Shown piece by piece: positions 45,346-56,640 of a stretch of DNA of 64,000 bases. The DNA lies in the NCBI RefSeq assembly GCF_003473485.1, contig NC_053047.1, positions 10,493,001 through 10,557,000 of the forward strand, read 5' to 3'. Origin of the DNA: Medicago truncatula. Taxonomy: Eukaryota; Streptophyta; Magnoliopsida; Fabales; Fabaceae. Position numbers and translations under genes: made by a program. How positions within the stretch are numbered: the first letter of the stretch is position 1; each line of letters opens with the position of its first letter. A model generated the notes under the pieces. That model made no database searches. It was given only the letters and a program-made list of their open reading frames with translations, and was not told where the DNA came from.

Positions 45346-46820
45346 GTTAGTTCTACAATAATAAATATTATTATTTTAAATAAGGGTTAGTTCTGAAATA
45401 ATAATCGTGTATTTGAGAAAGACTCGTTTCATATATGTAATAATTGGATTTGTATAATAATAAGTGAAAAAGATCATCATCTCCATTTCTTATTACAGGA
45501 GACGATTCATTTTTTAGATGATTGAATAATTGATATATCTAATCTAATGATAGATTAAATTCATCACTTATTCATTGAAATACATTAATTTTGTTCCCCT
45601 CAAAAAACAAAGTTAGACATGTCCGTTTTGTAAACATAAGTGAATCATCATTTTGGTTCTTGATATTGCAAAATATGGTCAAACATTCATTATAATGAGG
45701 AATGCCTCATTTACTAAAGAGTGTGTTGTTAGCATTCCTCATTTATCAAAGAGGAATGCTAGCAACACTCTCTTTTGAACACTCTTTATAACAATCACTC
45801 TTTTATTATGTGAAATCAATGTATGTCCCGCCACTTTATGTGGGTTCCATTTTCAAAGTGTAGGTCCTACATTGATCTCACCCAATAAAAAAGTGAGTGT
45901 TAGAGAGAGTGCTCAAAAGAGAGTGTTGCTAATATTCCTCTTTTACCAAATTTAAAATAGTAATTTTAAAAATTATATACTTGACTTGACTTACACGCAA
46001 CCAAAACCTATTCAAGACAATATTAAGGTCTTTCATTAATTTTAAATTAATTAATTGTTTTCTAAAGAAATATTCTAGTCAGACTAAGTTACTATATATT
46101 TTTTTTCAAGCACCAAAATATTGCATGATTCACGCCATTCAACTCATATCCTAAATAATATGTAAATATCTTTGTGATTTGTTTTTTGAGCTTTGAAGAT
46201 TTTTCTAATCTTATCCTAGTGAACTCTAAAACCTAATTCTCCTATTTTTTTCATTGAAAAAACAAAAGCAAGAAACCCCCAAATTTTGTGTGACACTAGT
46301 GTAGTGAGGTCCAACACTCTAGGGATTAACTTTGAAATTTAATTCCTCAATTTTTACACACACATGATAATTTCACTAATGAAGTTGAGTCTCATCCAAA
46401 ATTAACCGTAACAAACCACCCATATAGTAATCTTACATTTAAAAATAAATAACCCACTAGAAAATTAAAATCTTATGAAACAAAGAATATTAAAAAAATA
46501 TCTTTGAATCTTATCATAAGAAGCAATTTTCCTTGGTGGGACCACATGGACCATTTCTAGTTTTGTCATCTTTAATGTAGATAAGCACTCAAAACTATGT
46601 CATGTAGCTCATGGCCTTGATGGTTGCTTGCTCTTTCAAGTCATAGCAAAATTCCTAGAAAACCACCTCCATCTTTAATTAATTCAATAAAACCTCACCT
46701 AATATTTTGAAACTTCAACTTTTATTTATTTATTTACTTATTTATTTTTTGTTCCAATTTACTATACTACTCATCCTAGCTTCTAATCACTCTTCTAAAT
46801 CCAAAATCACCTTCTTGGAG
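45346..46820. other. Intergenic, one MITE, promoter of next gene
   Basis: The MITE at 45751-45940 is listed separately. A partial inverted copy of its end precedes it (45700-45740). The rest is AT-rich. An in-frame TTG at 46707 upstream of the next gene is not a credible start. Confidence 0.45.
45751..45940. mobile_element. MITE, 190 bp, ~37-base inverted ends
   Basis: GAGGAATGCTAGCAACACTC at the left and GAGTGTTGCTAATATTCCTC at the right are inverted repeats extending to about 37 bases (CTCTTTTGAACACTC). A diverged relative lies at 52155-52320. Confidence 0.75.
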
Positions 46821-48246
46821 ATGGATCTTGATGAATGGGAATCAATCTCTAATGATGGCTATATTGATTTCAATGAAGATGGTGAGAAAAAAAGTGCTCT
46901 TGACATGGAATATTTGTATCCTTCACCACCAAGAAAACAAAACCAACTTGTCCCTTTACAAATTCCACTAGACCTCAAAATTGGTAACACCTCAAATGAT
47001 GTTTTATTGAAAGATATCACAAAAAATCAATCTCTTGAAGATGATCAAGAAGAAAATGTGTCACAAGTTTTCTTTAAGATTAAGGAAAATGAAATTGGTG
47101 ACATGAAAATTGAATCACCAAAGTCAAGTAGTAGCAAAGAGTTTATTACTTCTCCAAGAATGATTATTGAGAAAGATGATTTTGGTGACAAAGAAGAGGA
47201 TTCAAGTTGGGAAGAAGAGAATAATAGTGGTTTCAATTTATGGAAATGGAGTCTTAGTGGTGTTGGTGCTATTTGCACTTTTGGTGTTGTTGCTGCTTCT
47301 ATTTGTGTTTTGTTCTTTGGAAGCCAACAAAGGAAAAAACTTCAGAAGGATCAGAAGAATAGGTTCCAAATTTATGCTGATGACAAGGTTAGTAAAATTC
47401 TTGGTTTTCAAATCATATAAATTAATTTTTTGATTAATAGTACGAAGTATCTATCGACTTTGTCGATGACTAATGTTTGTTGAAGAACCTGATTTAGTAT
47501 AGAATTATGTCATGGTTGTTAAATTGATCTTGAGGTTACACCAATATCCTTGAAAATATGAAAAATATTATAGACAAAAGAAGTTTATGTTGCTATAGTT
47601 TTACTCATTATGTTGGTAAGGTTGCAATTACATGGTAGTTTTGGAGACTGATGAAACCTTGTTATGATGAAACCTTGTTAGTTGATTGATCTGGATTCTT
47701 TAGAGTTGGGGAATTTGTGGAGTCATAGTTAGCATGTCTGGATCATCCGATGAAGATCCATGAAATTCGTAGTTATTTGATCTTGATCGGATATATTTGA
47801 CTTATTGACTATGTGACTGCATGAATTCTCCAACTTAATGAAATTTGAATACTCTAATTGATACCTCAATTTATTTTTCAAATCAAAACAATCAAAGTTG
47901 AATCTTAGTCGTGGCAGCAAAATCACTATGCCACTTACAATTGACTTCATCAATCACAATTGTATTATTTATTCAAAAAAATACCATACAGTAAAAAAGT
48001 TTTAACTTTGTGGAAAGGAAGGAATTTTACTATTTCTTCAAAATACTGTACTTGACTATATTTGGTTAAATATTCAATTGATTATGAGTTATTGTATATT
48101 GAACTAAACCTTGGTTTTGATTTCAGAGGATTAAGCAAGTGGTGCAGCATGCAACAAAATTGAATGAAGCAATTTCTGTTGTAAGAGGGGTTCCAATAAC
48201 AAGAGCTCACATAACAGTTGGTGGAAACTATGATTTCTTTGATTGA
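46821..48246 (+). CDS. Acidic single-pass membrane protein (DUF6821-like)
   Basis: Two exons, 46821-47387 and 48127-48246, join in frame to 228 residues. The protein opens MDLDEWESISNDGYIDF and has a long acidic, Ser/Lys-rich N-terminal part. A Trp-rich stretch (LWKWSLSGVGAICTFGV) leads into one membrane segment at about residues 148-168. The C-terminal tail is strongly conserved in plants as I remember it: FQIYADDKRIKQVVQHATKL, then EAISVVRGVPITRAHITVGG. This tail marks a plant-specific family (DUF6821; some relatives were described as ATG8-interacting). The N-terminal WESI and internal YDFF-type words could be short binding motifs, but that is inference. The first ATG of the acidic N-terminus was chosen; an earlier TTG-led extension is low complexity. 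In Arabidopsis such a gene appears to follow APRL7, as here. Confidence 0.85.
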
Positions 48247-50750
48247 AGCATCAATTAAGTTCCTTCATGAAACATTGGTCTTTGGAGTATATAATGGGAA
48301 CAAGTGGCATAAGTCTTGCTTTATCATATAGTATTAATGCAAATAACATGATGCACTATGCTGTTCCCTTAATGCTCATCCTTGTACTGTATATATACCA
48401 TATATAATCTCTATGGTCTTGTAAATTAATTCACAAACTATAGCGGATTTTACATTATTATTTGGTTGATAGTTTTGAAGTGTTTGTCAAGTGTGTCTAA
48501 ATGCAAATCCATAATTTTCACTTTAATATGTGAGTGCTTAAATACATTAAATTCAGGCTTGCGATCAGATAAGTTTTGCTCATGAATCAGAGTCCCAGAT
48601 CTCAAGTCAATGCTATCAGACTAATCCAAATGGGTCAGGAGTGGGTGAAATGTTAATGATAGATTAAATCTTAGACCTAAATTACTGCAAGTCTTTCAGG
48701 AATTGTATTAATTATTGTTGGAAGGATCCTATTCTATTTTTGAGTGTTCCCCTTTTTTAGTTCCATCCATCTACCTCTAAATCTGTCAAGGCCAAGTGGG
48801 AAGGGTTACTTCTCTCTTTTCCATACGTATCTAATGAAAGAACCTTGCCCATGTACTGCCAACCAGGTAACTGCATGTATATATCTAAATAACATCACGA
48901 CATGCTTAAATTGTCAAGTAACAGTGTTTTTGGCGGAAAATATGGGAGGGTATTGTAATTAAGACAATTATGTTTAGTGTAAAAATTCATTCGTGGAACT
49001 TGTCGCTATGTTTTCTATCGGGAGAACTAGTATTATCCATGTGTAAAAGATGTTTACTCAGTTAGTGCATATATATATATACATTGTTACTTATAGTTTT
49101 GAAGGATAAGAGAGAATATGTTTAAAAGTATTTTGTTAATATTTTTATGGATAGAACAATTCTTATAGTTTAGAAGAATATTTTATTGTTAGTATTTTGT
49201 TTTTGTTAATATTTTTATGGATAGAACAATTCATAAAGCAATAAATATTTAGTTTAAACAATTCTTATGTTTAAAAGTATTTTGTTACTTATAGTTTTCA
49301 TACAAGTTAAAGCAATAAATAACCAGACAATTTGGTTAGAATAACTTCAGTTCAATTTCTGGATAGAACAATTCTTAATTAGATTTTACTTATGTGTCAA
49401 GTGAACTCCAAATTATCAAAACCATTTTTCCTCAAGAACCAAATGATTAACAAAAACAATAAAAAAAATAGAATAAAAAATTATCTAACCCTAAAGGACC
49501 CCCATTCAAAATAATAAATAATATTCAATGGTTTAACGGAATTTAGATTTGCAATTCAAGATATCAACCGAACAATCTTAATCAAACAATGATCAATATC
49601 TCAACTTTATGAATGAATGATGTCCCAACTGTAGAGAGCTGTCTCCAAGAGGGATTGAATTTTTGGTACAAAATTCAACATAATAAATCCAATAATCTAT
49701 CAAGCAAGCAAATGAAATTAATTGAGACGTGACTCAATTGGGGGACAATGACTTGCCCACATGGACGGATAACAATGGCACACACACGATGTTAATTGTT
49801 TCATTGTCAAATCAATGACGTAGTGAGTGAGTTTTGTAGAGTAGTGCCAAATTTTCATTAGAGTGAAAATGATGTCTTTAATTCAAATACATACACCATT
49901 TCTACTGTTTATGGGCTGCCTAAGATTCCAATAATAATTCAAAGATTCTAACAACAAAATCGGTGAAGTCGGTTCCCCAACTCCATTACTAGGATTTGCT
50001 CTTTTTATTTATTTATTTGTTTAATGCAGTTTAAAAAACTAGGAAGGTTTCCTTGAAACCCAAGAAAGGAGGAATTACTGATCGACATTCACAAATTTTA
50101 CAAAACACAAAAATGAATCAAAATATGTTACGCATCATGTAAAATTTGCGAATGATGATCAGAATACTTTCCTTCCAAGGTATCGTAACCTTCCGGCTTA
50201 AAAAACAAATCAATGAATAAATAAAATAAAATAAAATAAAAACTAGTAATGGGGGTTTTAGCTATGACCAAGCCATACACAAGCAAAAAGAAAATCAATT
50301 GAAATGACGAGGTTCTTGGAAGCGAACAATTACCGACCAATCATCAAATTGTTTGGTCAAAATTTAAATAGAGACAAAAATTACAGTTTTTGCAAAATAT
50401 GAGGCCTAAAATTGCATTAAAACCTTACATTAAAAAACACGTGTCACATTTCCCATCTCAAATATTAAAATATAAGTCAATAATCTATTGTTTTGGCTAA
50501 TAGTTTCAACGATAATCTACAAAAGCGCAGAGAGATGGTATAAAAAAATTTAGAAAACAAAATTAAAATTAGAGTTGATATGAATATTTAGGATCAGACT
50601 GACGTGCAAATAATATAATTCAGCAGAGCTAGTGCTTCTGTCAGCATTATTATCATCATTTCCCAAAACTTGAGAGATTTTCAAACAAAAAACCATACAA
50701 AGATACACATTTTCATACAACTAATTAGTATCCATACACAAAAAATAAAA
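48247..50750. other. Intergenic, degenerate tandem repeats
   Basis: Positions 49080-49330 hold shuffled repeats of TTAATATTTTTATGGATAGA and TACTTATAGTTTT. A minus-strand frame near 50130-50210 ends KPEGYDTLEGKYSDHHSQIL after an AG, which could be a last exon, but no partner exon was found. No gene is claimed. Confidence 0.4.
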
Positions 50751-51870
50751 GGCATAATCAAACCCACAGAACCTAGATGTTACAAACTGACATGAAATTC
50801 TTGAAAGTGATTATAACAACAAGAAGCAATGTCTGAAACTAGATGAGAAAAGAACAATCATACTAAATTGTTGTTCCTTTTCATTCAAGAAGATTCAAGA
50901 TTCAGAGAGTAAAACCCTAATAATTTTAGCCTCCGTGCGAACCGAAAAACCTATTAACAAGAGATCTTCAGCTGTTTGGTGGAGGCTGCAAAACAAAGCC
51001 ATTTCACAACAAACAAATCAAATATCAAATAAATTCATCTGATTTCACAAATACATAACAACTAAAAATCATTATCGTACAATGTCATAAAAAACAGCTA
51101 AATGATTTTCACAAACAAAATTAAAAATGTATATCCGAATATAACTAGGTATGGAACAGAATAAAATTAGTTCCCTACTCTCAAAATTTACTCAGATATT
51201 TAATATTTGATATTTGCCTCTGTCTGAACTAAACAACATCTATACTACTGTATAGCTGTTTAATTATTCGAAGGCATATGTTACAACAAGAAAAAAAAAA
51301 TTAAATCTGATATAGATTGTAATCTGTGAAATAACAAACAAAGTGGATGACACACATTTCACAATTGATTTATATAAAGTGAAATTTATGCCTTTCAGCA
51401 GCAGATTACAACAGAGATATGTAAAGATAATAACCTAAATTTAAAAAAATTTCAAATGTGAAAGGGTGTTTGAAGAACAACTAATACAACAGAACAGATT
51501 GTTCCTTCAATAAACAACCTATCTTTGAGAGAAATCTAATAAACATTAGATTTCTATTAATATTTGCCCCCTAACTAAGTCATGTATGAAATTGATAAAG
51601 TTTCATAGTACTACTCAAAAGGGCATAATCAATACTGACATTATATTCATGAAAATAATTATCAAAATTAAAGCAATGTTTGAAACTATACAGTGCAGAG
51701 AAGGTAAAGAATGAGAAATGAAAAAGTTGAAGTGGGAGATGAAATTTATAAGATGAAGAGTATGATGCGGCGCAGAAGGGTAATATTAGGGTTTCTTGTT
51801 GCAGTTGTGAGAGATGGGCCATTGAGTGAATACGGGTTACTAGCCCAAGAAGCCCATGTAACATTAAATA
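50751..51870 (-). promoter_or_regulatory. Possible promoter and leader of an unresolved minus-strand gene
   Basis: On the minus strand, 51860-51780 carries TGGGCT, TGGGCC-type site II elements and the telo-box AAACCCTAA (near 51785). This combination is typical of plant housekeeping and ribosomal promoters. A pyrimidine-rich stretch follows. A partial copy of the region downstream of it (51620-51705) recurs at about 50755-50850, and a second AAACCCTAA word occurs near 50913. I could not assemble a coding sequence, so this may be a non-coding transcript or a decayed gene. Confidence 0.35.
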
Positions 51871-52154
51871 TGAGAAATTACTCTATAATACATCCCACAT
51901 TTTTCAAAAATTATATTTTTAACTTCATGGTTTGGTTTCCTCTCAAAATACCTAATTTTATTTTCTTAACTAAAACCTTTATATAGTGATTAATCTCTTA
52001 AAAAAAACATGTAGGACACAAAATATGAGTTCTCATCTTCCAATTAAATTTTTTTCATATTATAACAAGAGTCGGTGATTAAACTCTGTTTAAGAGACTT
52101 AAATATCTTACCACTTGAATTTGTTGTAAATTAAAGTTAACGAAAGATAAAGTA

Positions 52155-52320
52155 ATATGAACACTTACTTTTTGACGTCTCTCTAACAATCACTTTTTTA
52201 TTGAATAAAACTCATGACTCCCACACTTTGAAAATGTTACTAGACTAATATGAGTTTCATATAATAAAAGAATGAGTGTTCATAGAGGGTTAGAAAGAAA
52301 GTGTTTATAATATTTTTCGT
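52155..52320. mobile_element. Diverged MITE related to 45751-45940
   Basis: GAACACTTACTTTTTGACGT / CTCTCTAACAATCACTTTTT at the left, and GAGTGTTCATAGAGGGTTAG at the right, are inverted. The interior has the same CCCACACTTTGAAAATG-type core as the better-preserved relative. Confidence 0.5.
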
Positions 52321-52344
52321 AGTATGAGACTCATGATTTAAATA

Positions 52345-52725
52345 AGGGTAATAGTCATTTTAATCTCTGGGTGTATAAGGAGTAGTCACAACAATCCCTC
52401 AATGTATCAAAATTCTAAAATAGTCCCTGATTGTGCAGTTTGTTAGGTAAAATAGTCCTAACGTTAAAAATAATCTCTCAATATTCGCAATAACTCTTTT
52501 CATATAAGAACTGAAATGACAATTAGTAAGTAATTATAAGGACTGATATGACAAATAAGTAAGTATATTGAATGACTAATATGACAATATTAACAAAGTA
52601 TTTTAATGTCAGAGACTATTTTGATTAACAAAATACACAATCAGAGACTATTTTAAAATTTCGATACATTGAGAGACTATTGTGGTTACTTGTTACACAT
52701 TCAAAGACTAAAATGACTATTACCC
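52345..52725. mobile_element. Mutator-like MITE, 381 bp
   Basis: Inverted ends of about 112 bases: the left starts GGGTAATAGTCATTTTAATC and the right ends AAAATGACTATTACCC. A perfect 10-base target duplication, GATTTAAATA, flanks it (52335-52344, 52726-52735). No coding capacity. Confidence 0.85.
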
Positions 52726-52735
52726 GATTTAAATA

Positions 52736-53794
52736 CGTTAAACCACCGCTGTTATCATTATATTTATCTTTTAATTCAAGTTGTTGCAATATTCCTCAAT
52801 ATAATGCTCCGAATAGAGGTGTGAACAAGTCAAGTCATGTCAAGCTTTGTGTCCAAGTCAAGTTTACGTTGGATAATTTATGTATTTTAGTATGTATTAT
52901 TAATTTATCATCTATTATTGACCCATTTTAAGTTAGCTTGACCTTTTTAATGGTTTGACGAAACCTGAAAGTTCATTTGACATTGAGCCTACAATGAGGT
53001 TCTTTAACCCATTTTCACTCCTTTTATGCATTAACACAAAGTAAAAAAAATTAAAGAGAAATGCTAACTTGACACAAGTTAAGAAACTAAATATAGAAAT
53101 ATTTTATTGGATTGTGCATTTCATGTTTTAGAAATTTAAAATTTTATTCTGTCAAGACAAAATTTATGTTTTAATTTCATTTTTACCTTATTAACTTGTG
53201 TCCTAAGGGCACAAGTTAACAAGACCCAAAATTAAAAAGTTAATTTTTTTTGTTAGAAATTAATGTGAACTTAATAGTTAAATCTTTATTTATAATTCAA
53301 AATGATCTTTCTCACATAACAAGTTCATGATAGAAATACTTCTTCACCAATAATAGAGATACTTCTTTCCCTGAATAAAAAAAAAAAAAGAGATACTTCT
53401 TTCCCATCTCATAATGCACAAGTTCTGAATCCTATATTCAATCTTCCCATTTTGATGAAATAATCCTTCTACTTTCCCATGCCTATTCCCATTTCAATTT
53501 CTACATGTTCATGATTAGATTTTGAATGAGAAATTGGATTAGCCTTTTTAAAAACTACATAAACAAGAAGATAAAAGGAGAATATATTTAACCAAAGAAG
53601 AGGGCATGAATGAATTCATTAATCATAACAAATAATCACAATAATATTACAAAATCCAATTAAAAACCCATATGAACATAAAAAAAAAATTAAAGTGAGG
53701 AATCAATGTACATAAGAATGGTAATTGTAAATACTCATTTTTTTTTTTTTTGAGAGAAGTAAATACTCATGTTGTAATTTCATTGTTGATAAAT
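52736..53794. other. Intergenic and 3' flank of the arabinogalactan gene
   Basis: No gene seen. The block from about 53390 to 53720 is the 3' flank of the arabinogalactan gene and recurs at 60085-60390. Confidence 0.45.
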
Positions 53795-53974
53795 TTAGAA
53801 AAGAAGTCCAAAGACAAGAGCAACAAAGGAAGCAATTATTGTTGGGACAAAGAGAGTAGTAGCATCTGATGTTGGACTTGGAGCTGGTGCATCTGCAGCT
53901 GAAACACTTGATGCTGCCATCATCATGGCCACTACCAGCATAGCAAAAAATTGCTTCATCTTCAATGCTTCCAT
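53795..53974 (-). CDS. Arabinogalactan peptide (AG peptide), GPI-anchored
   Basis: Small cell-surface proteoglycan backbone of 59 residues encoded by one exon, reading MEALKMKQFFAMLVVAMMMA as the start of a signal peptide that ends at about residue 26 (SVSAA). The mature core is ADAPAPSPTSDA, whose Ala-Pro/Ser-Pro dipeptides are sites for proline hydroxylation and O-glycosylation. A hydrophobic C-terminus (IIASFVALVFGLLF) acts as the GPI-attachment signal that is cut off. Size and order fit the AG-peptide class, with a mature peptide of only about a dozen residues. A TATA box lies at 54093-54101 in the right position. The gene's 3' flank, but not its coding part, is duplicated about 6.6 kb away. 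Confidence 0.92.
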   Translation of the reverse strand: MEALKMKQFFAMLVVAMMMAASSVSAADAPAPSPTSDATTLFVPTIIASFVALVFGLLF

Positions 53975-54092
53975 TTCTGAAAATTTTCTTGGAAATTTTG
54001 TTTCTTTTCTTGCAAGGAAAGAAATCGAGAGAAGTGGTTAGGCAAAGACAAGGATAGGTAGTGGATGAATATTAAGTGTATGTCTATGCGAC

Positions 54093-54101
54093 TTTATATA
54101 G
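54093..54101 (-). promoter_or_regulatory. TATA box of the AG-peptide gene
   Basis: The minus strand reads CTATATAAAG here, about 120 bases upstream of the start codon at 53974. This predicts a leader of about 90 bases. Confidence 0.55.
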
Positions 54102-55530
54102 TTGCAATAGAGGATGAAAATAAAATAAAGCAAATTTTTGGGATTATTTAATTTTTGATGGCCAGCCTGCCTCAACTTATTGTTTTCGAGGATTTCAAGG
54201 ATGATGACAATTGTCTTGTTGATGAGAGAGGAAATAAGTTTTGGTGGTTTCATTCTTCTTGTTTTTGAGACGATTAACTGAACGCAACGCAGAAACTCAC
54301 ATGCCTCTTTGTTATGTTGTTTCTGATCTTAATCATTCACCTGTGTTACAATATATACTCAAAAGTCAAAGGTGTTTGAACGATCGAGGCCTACACTAAC
54401 CATCTAACTATCGGAGCGGATCTAGACTTGTGTTAACTCTAATTCAATTTTTTTATTCCTTTTTATAAAAAAATTCGATCAAAAGTTTTCAGTCATCCAC
54501 AGCTGCCCGGTTGGTGGTTGGACAGAGTGTCACAACAATTTACAGCCCATCTCTCTTGTTTCATTTTCTTTAATGTTCTCTTCCTTTCCAAGGTTTTTTA
54601 ATAGTTCTTTGAGTAAAATAATCGAGTTTATATATTACTTTATTTTTTGCATTCAATTAGTATATCCGGTTTCATCATTGAAGAAGTTAAATCTTTTTAT
54701 AATATGAAATAGGGAATATGAAAGACAGTGAATATAATGTAAATTATATAAAGGGTTAACAAAATATGAACATTAAAATACCCATTAAAAGTAACAAAAA
54801 AAAAAAAAACCCATTAAAATACAGTAATGCTATATACAACGAGTGCAACAATCACGAACGGATCAACAATCATGGAAGATTGGAAGAAATAAATGAAAGT
54901 AAAAAAGTTGTGGTTGACCGGATCACACGTGATAAATAAGTGTTGTTCCTTCGTTTGTAATAGCTTGTTTTCTTTAAAGAGATAAGATCGTTAAAATCAT
55001 GTGTCAAACTTTATATCAACACTGAATCTCAACTATCAATATATGTTTAATCAAAAGCTCATAATTATTCATTTAAGATCTCAAGAAATCTTCAATTTTT
55101 TTGGTGAAGGCGAATCTCACTCTTTATTTCTTTTATAGTAAACCAGTCTATCTATATAATTATATTATTCAGTGTTGAAAGAGATTGATAAAAAAAACAT
55201 ATTATCATGAAAATAGAGGTTTCTTTATCGATATCTAAATGGATGCTAAGAACTGATATTAGTAAAAATCTATATCTAAAGAGGATCAATGGTACAATGA
55301 GCCAATGATTGACGTTCGATCCTACAAATGGATAAAATCAACACTTATTAGAAATAGATAGATAAAGCCAACACTTCTTCATTCAAAGTTTTCTTGATTA
55401 ATTTTTTTTTGGAAATTTCCATCAAGTTAGTGCATGCTGGTTTTAATTTTTATTATGCATTGAGAAGGCTATAATGAAAGACACGGATAATTGAGAAAGG
55501 TTGGAAAATATATGGTTAACGTCATTCTCA
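54102..55530. other. Intergenic, no gene seen
   Basis: AT-rich with short A-runs. No repeat ends or exons could be supported. Confidence 0.4.
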
Positions 55531-55790
55531 CACTACTACAATATTGACGTTTAGTAACACTTAAGTTATAACTAAATCAACAAAATTGTTACTAATTAAA
55601 TTTAATAACACTCAAATAATTGTTACGTAAAGTCCGTGTTACTAAAAGTTTTAGTTACATTTTATAGTATTATTTGTAACAATTTAAAAGTGTCGCAAAT
55701 GTTACATTATTGTAACACTTTTTGTATCATTAGTAACAATAAAAAAGTGTTACATTTATAATTTTTGAAAAGTTAAAAAAAATGTTAAAA
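55531..55790. mobile_element. CACTA-type transposon end
   Basis: CACTACTACAATATT is a typical CACTA terminus. It is followed by dense subterminal words GTAACA/TGTTAC in both orientations (at least ten within 230 bases), as in En/Spm ends. The other terminus was not found, so this is a fragment or a very diverged MITE. Confidence 0.55.
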
Positions 55791-55999
55791 AATTTTGGTA
55801 TCTGGTGTCAACACATCCTATATCCTCTTGAAAATGTTGCTCAACTTTCGTTTTTTAAATTTACATGTCTAATGTCTTAAGTCTTAACATATACGTTGCC
55901 GGTATATAAAGGTATGATGAACTAACTATGAAGTTTTTGTTTTTGAACAAACTAATAAAGAAAACACAAAATTAGTCTGGGCCATAAATTAAAGCAATA

Positions 56000-56640
56000 A
56001 TCTTTTTTTACTTATATTCATGAGATAAAAAACTACACAATAATTTCAAAATAAACTATTAAAACTAAACTTTCACCGGTACGTACCAACAAATTTCCTA
56101 GGCTATAACAAAGTATAGTCATGCATAAAGTCATCAAAGAGGCAATATAATGTAGTTAAAGACATAGTTCTTGTTGACACTATCCTTCATCCCAAAAGGC
56201 GTTTCTCAGCTATAGATGTGATCCACCAAAATAACATTATCACCTTTAATATTCATGATGATACTGAACTCAACATGTCTTCATAGGAATAGAAGTTTTG
56301 CCTGAACTACAACCAACATCCCATCTTAAATAGATACAAGGTAGGATGCAGGTTGTACCTCACACAAAACATATCCATTCCTTTTAAAGTCTATTGAGAA
56401 TCGTAGCACCATATAAATAATTGATAGTTCTAATTTGCTAGATCTCATATTTATCCTAAAAATGTCTTTGGAGCAAAATATATCATGATTCAACATTTGA
56501 GAGTTTTCTCTAGTGTTATATCCAATTTTATGCACAAGAGATTTCCGCACTTAGTTAAATGTGAGAATACCATAAGAACTCAAGAAAGAACTCAAACGAG
56601 AGCTTAAATCCAAGAAAGAAGAACACAACTAAATCATGGA
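56000..56640. repeat. Duplicated block C, copy 1 (empty site)
   Basis: Matches 62515-63400 with roughly 75-80 percent agreement by eye. Landmarks: CTACACAATAATTTCAAAAT, GGCTATAACAAAGTATAGTC, CACCAAAATAACA, CAAGGTAGGATGCA and GAGAATACCATAAGA. It retains an uninterrupted CATAAGAACTC (56571-56581) where copy 2 has a MITE. On the minus strand some frames look exon-like (for example FKRNGYVLCEVQPASYL), but the family is not recognised. Confidence 0.75.

Noticed and set aside
46707-46820. Upstream extension of the acidic membrane protein from a TTG at 46707
   Set aside because: It lacks an ATG and the extension is AT-rich and low complexity; the ATG at 46821 gives the conserved-looking start.
50128-50340. 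Minus-strand frame ending KPEGYDTLEGKYSDHHSQIL as a terminal exon
   Set aside because: It has an AG-like acceptor and a plausible composition, but no upstream exon or family match could be found.
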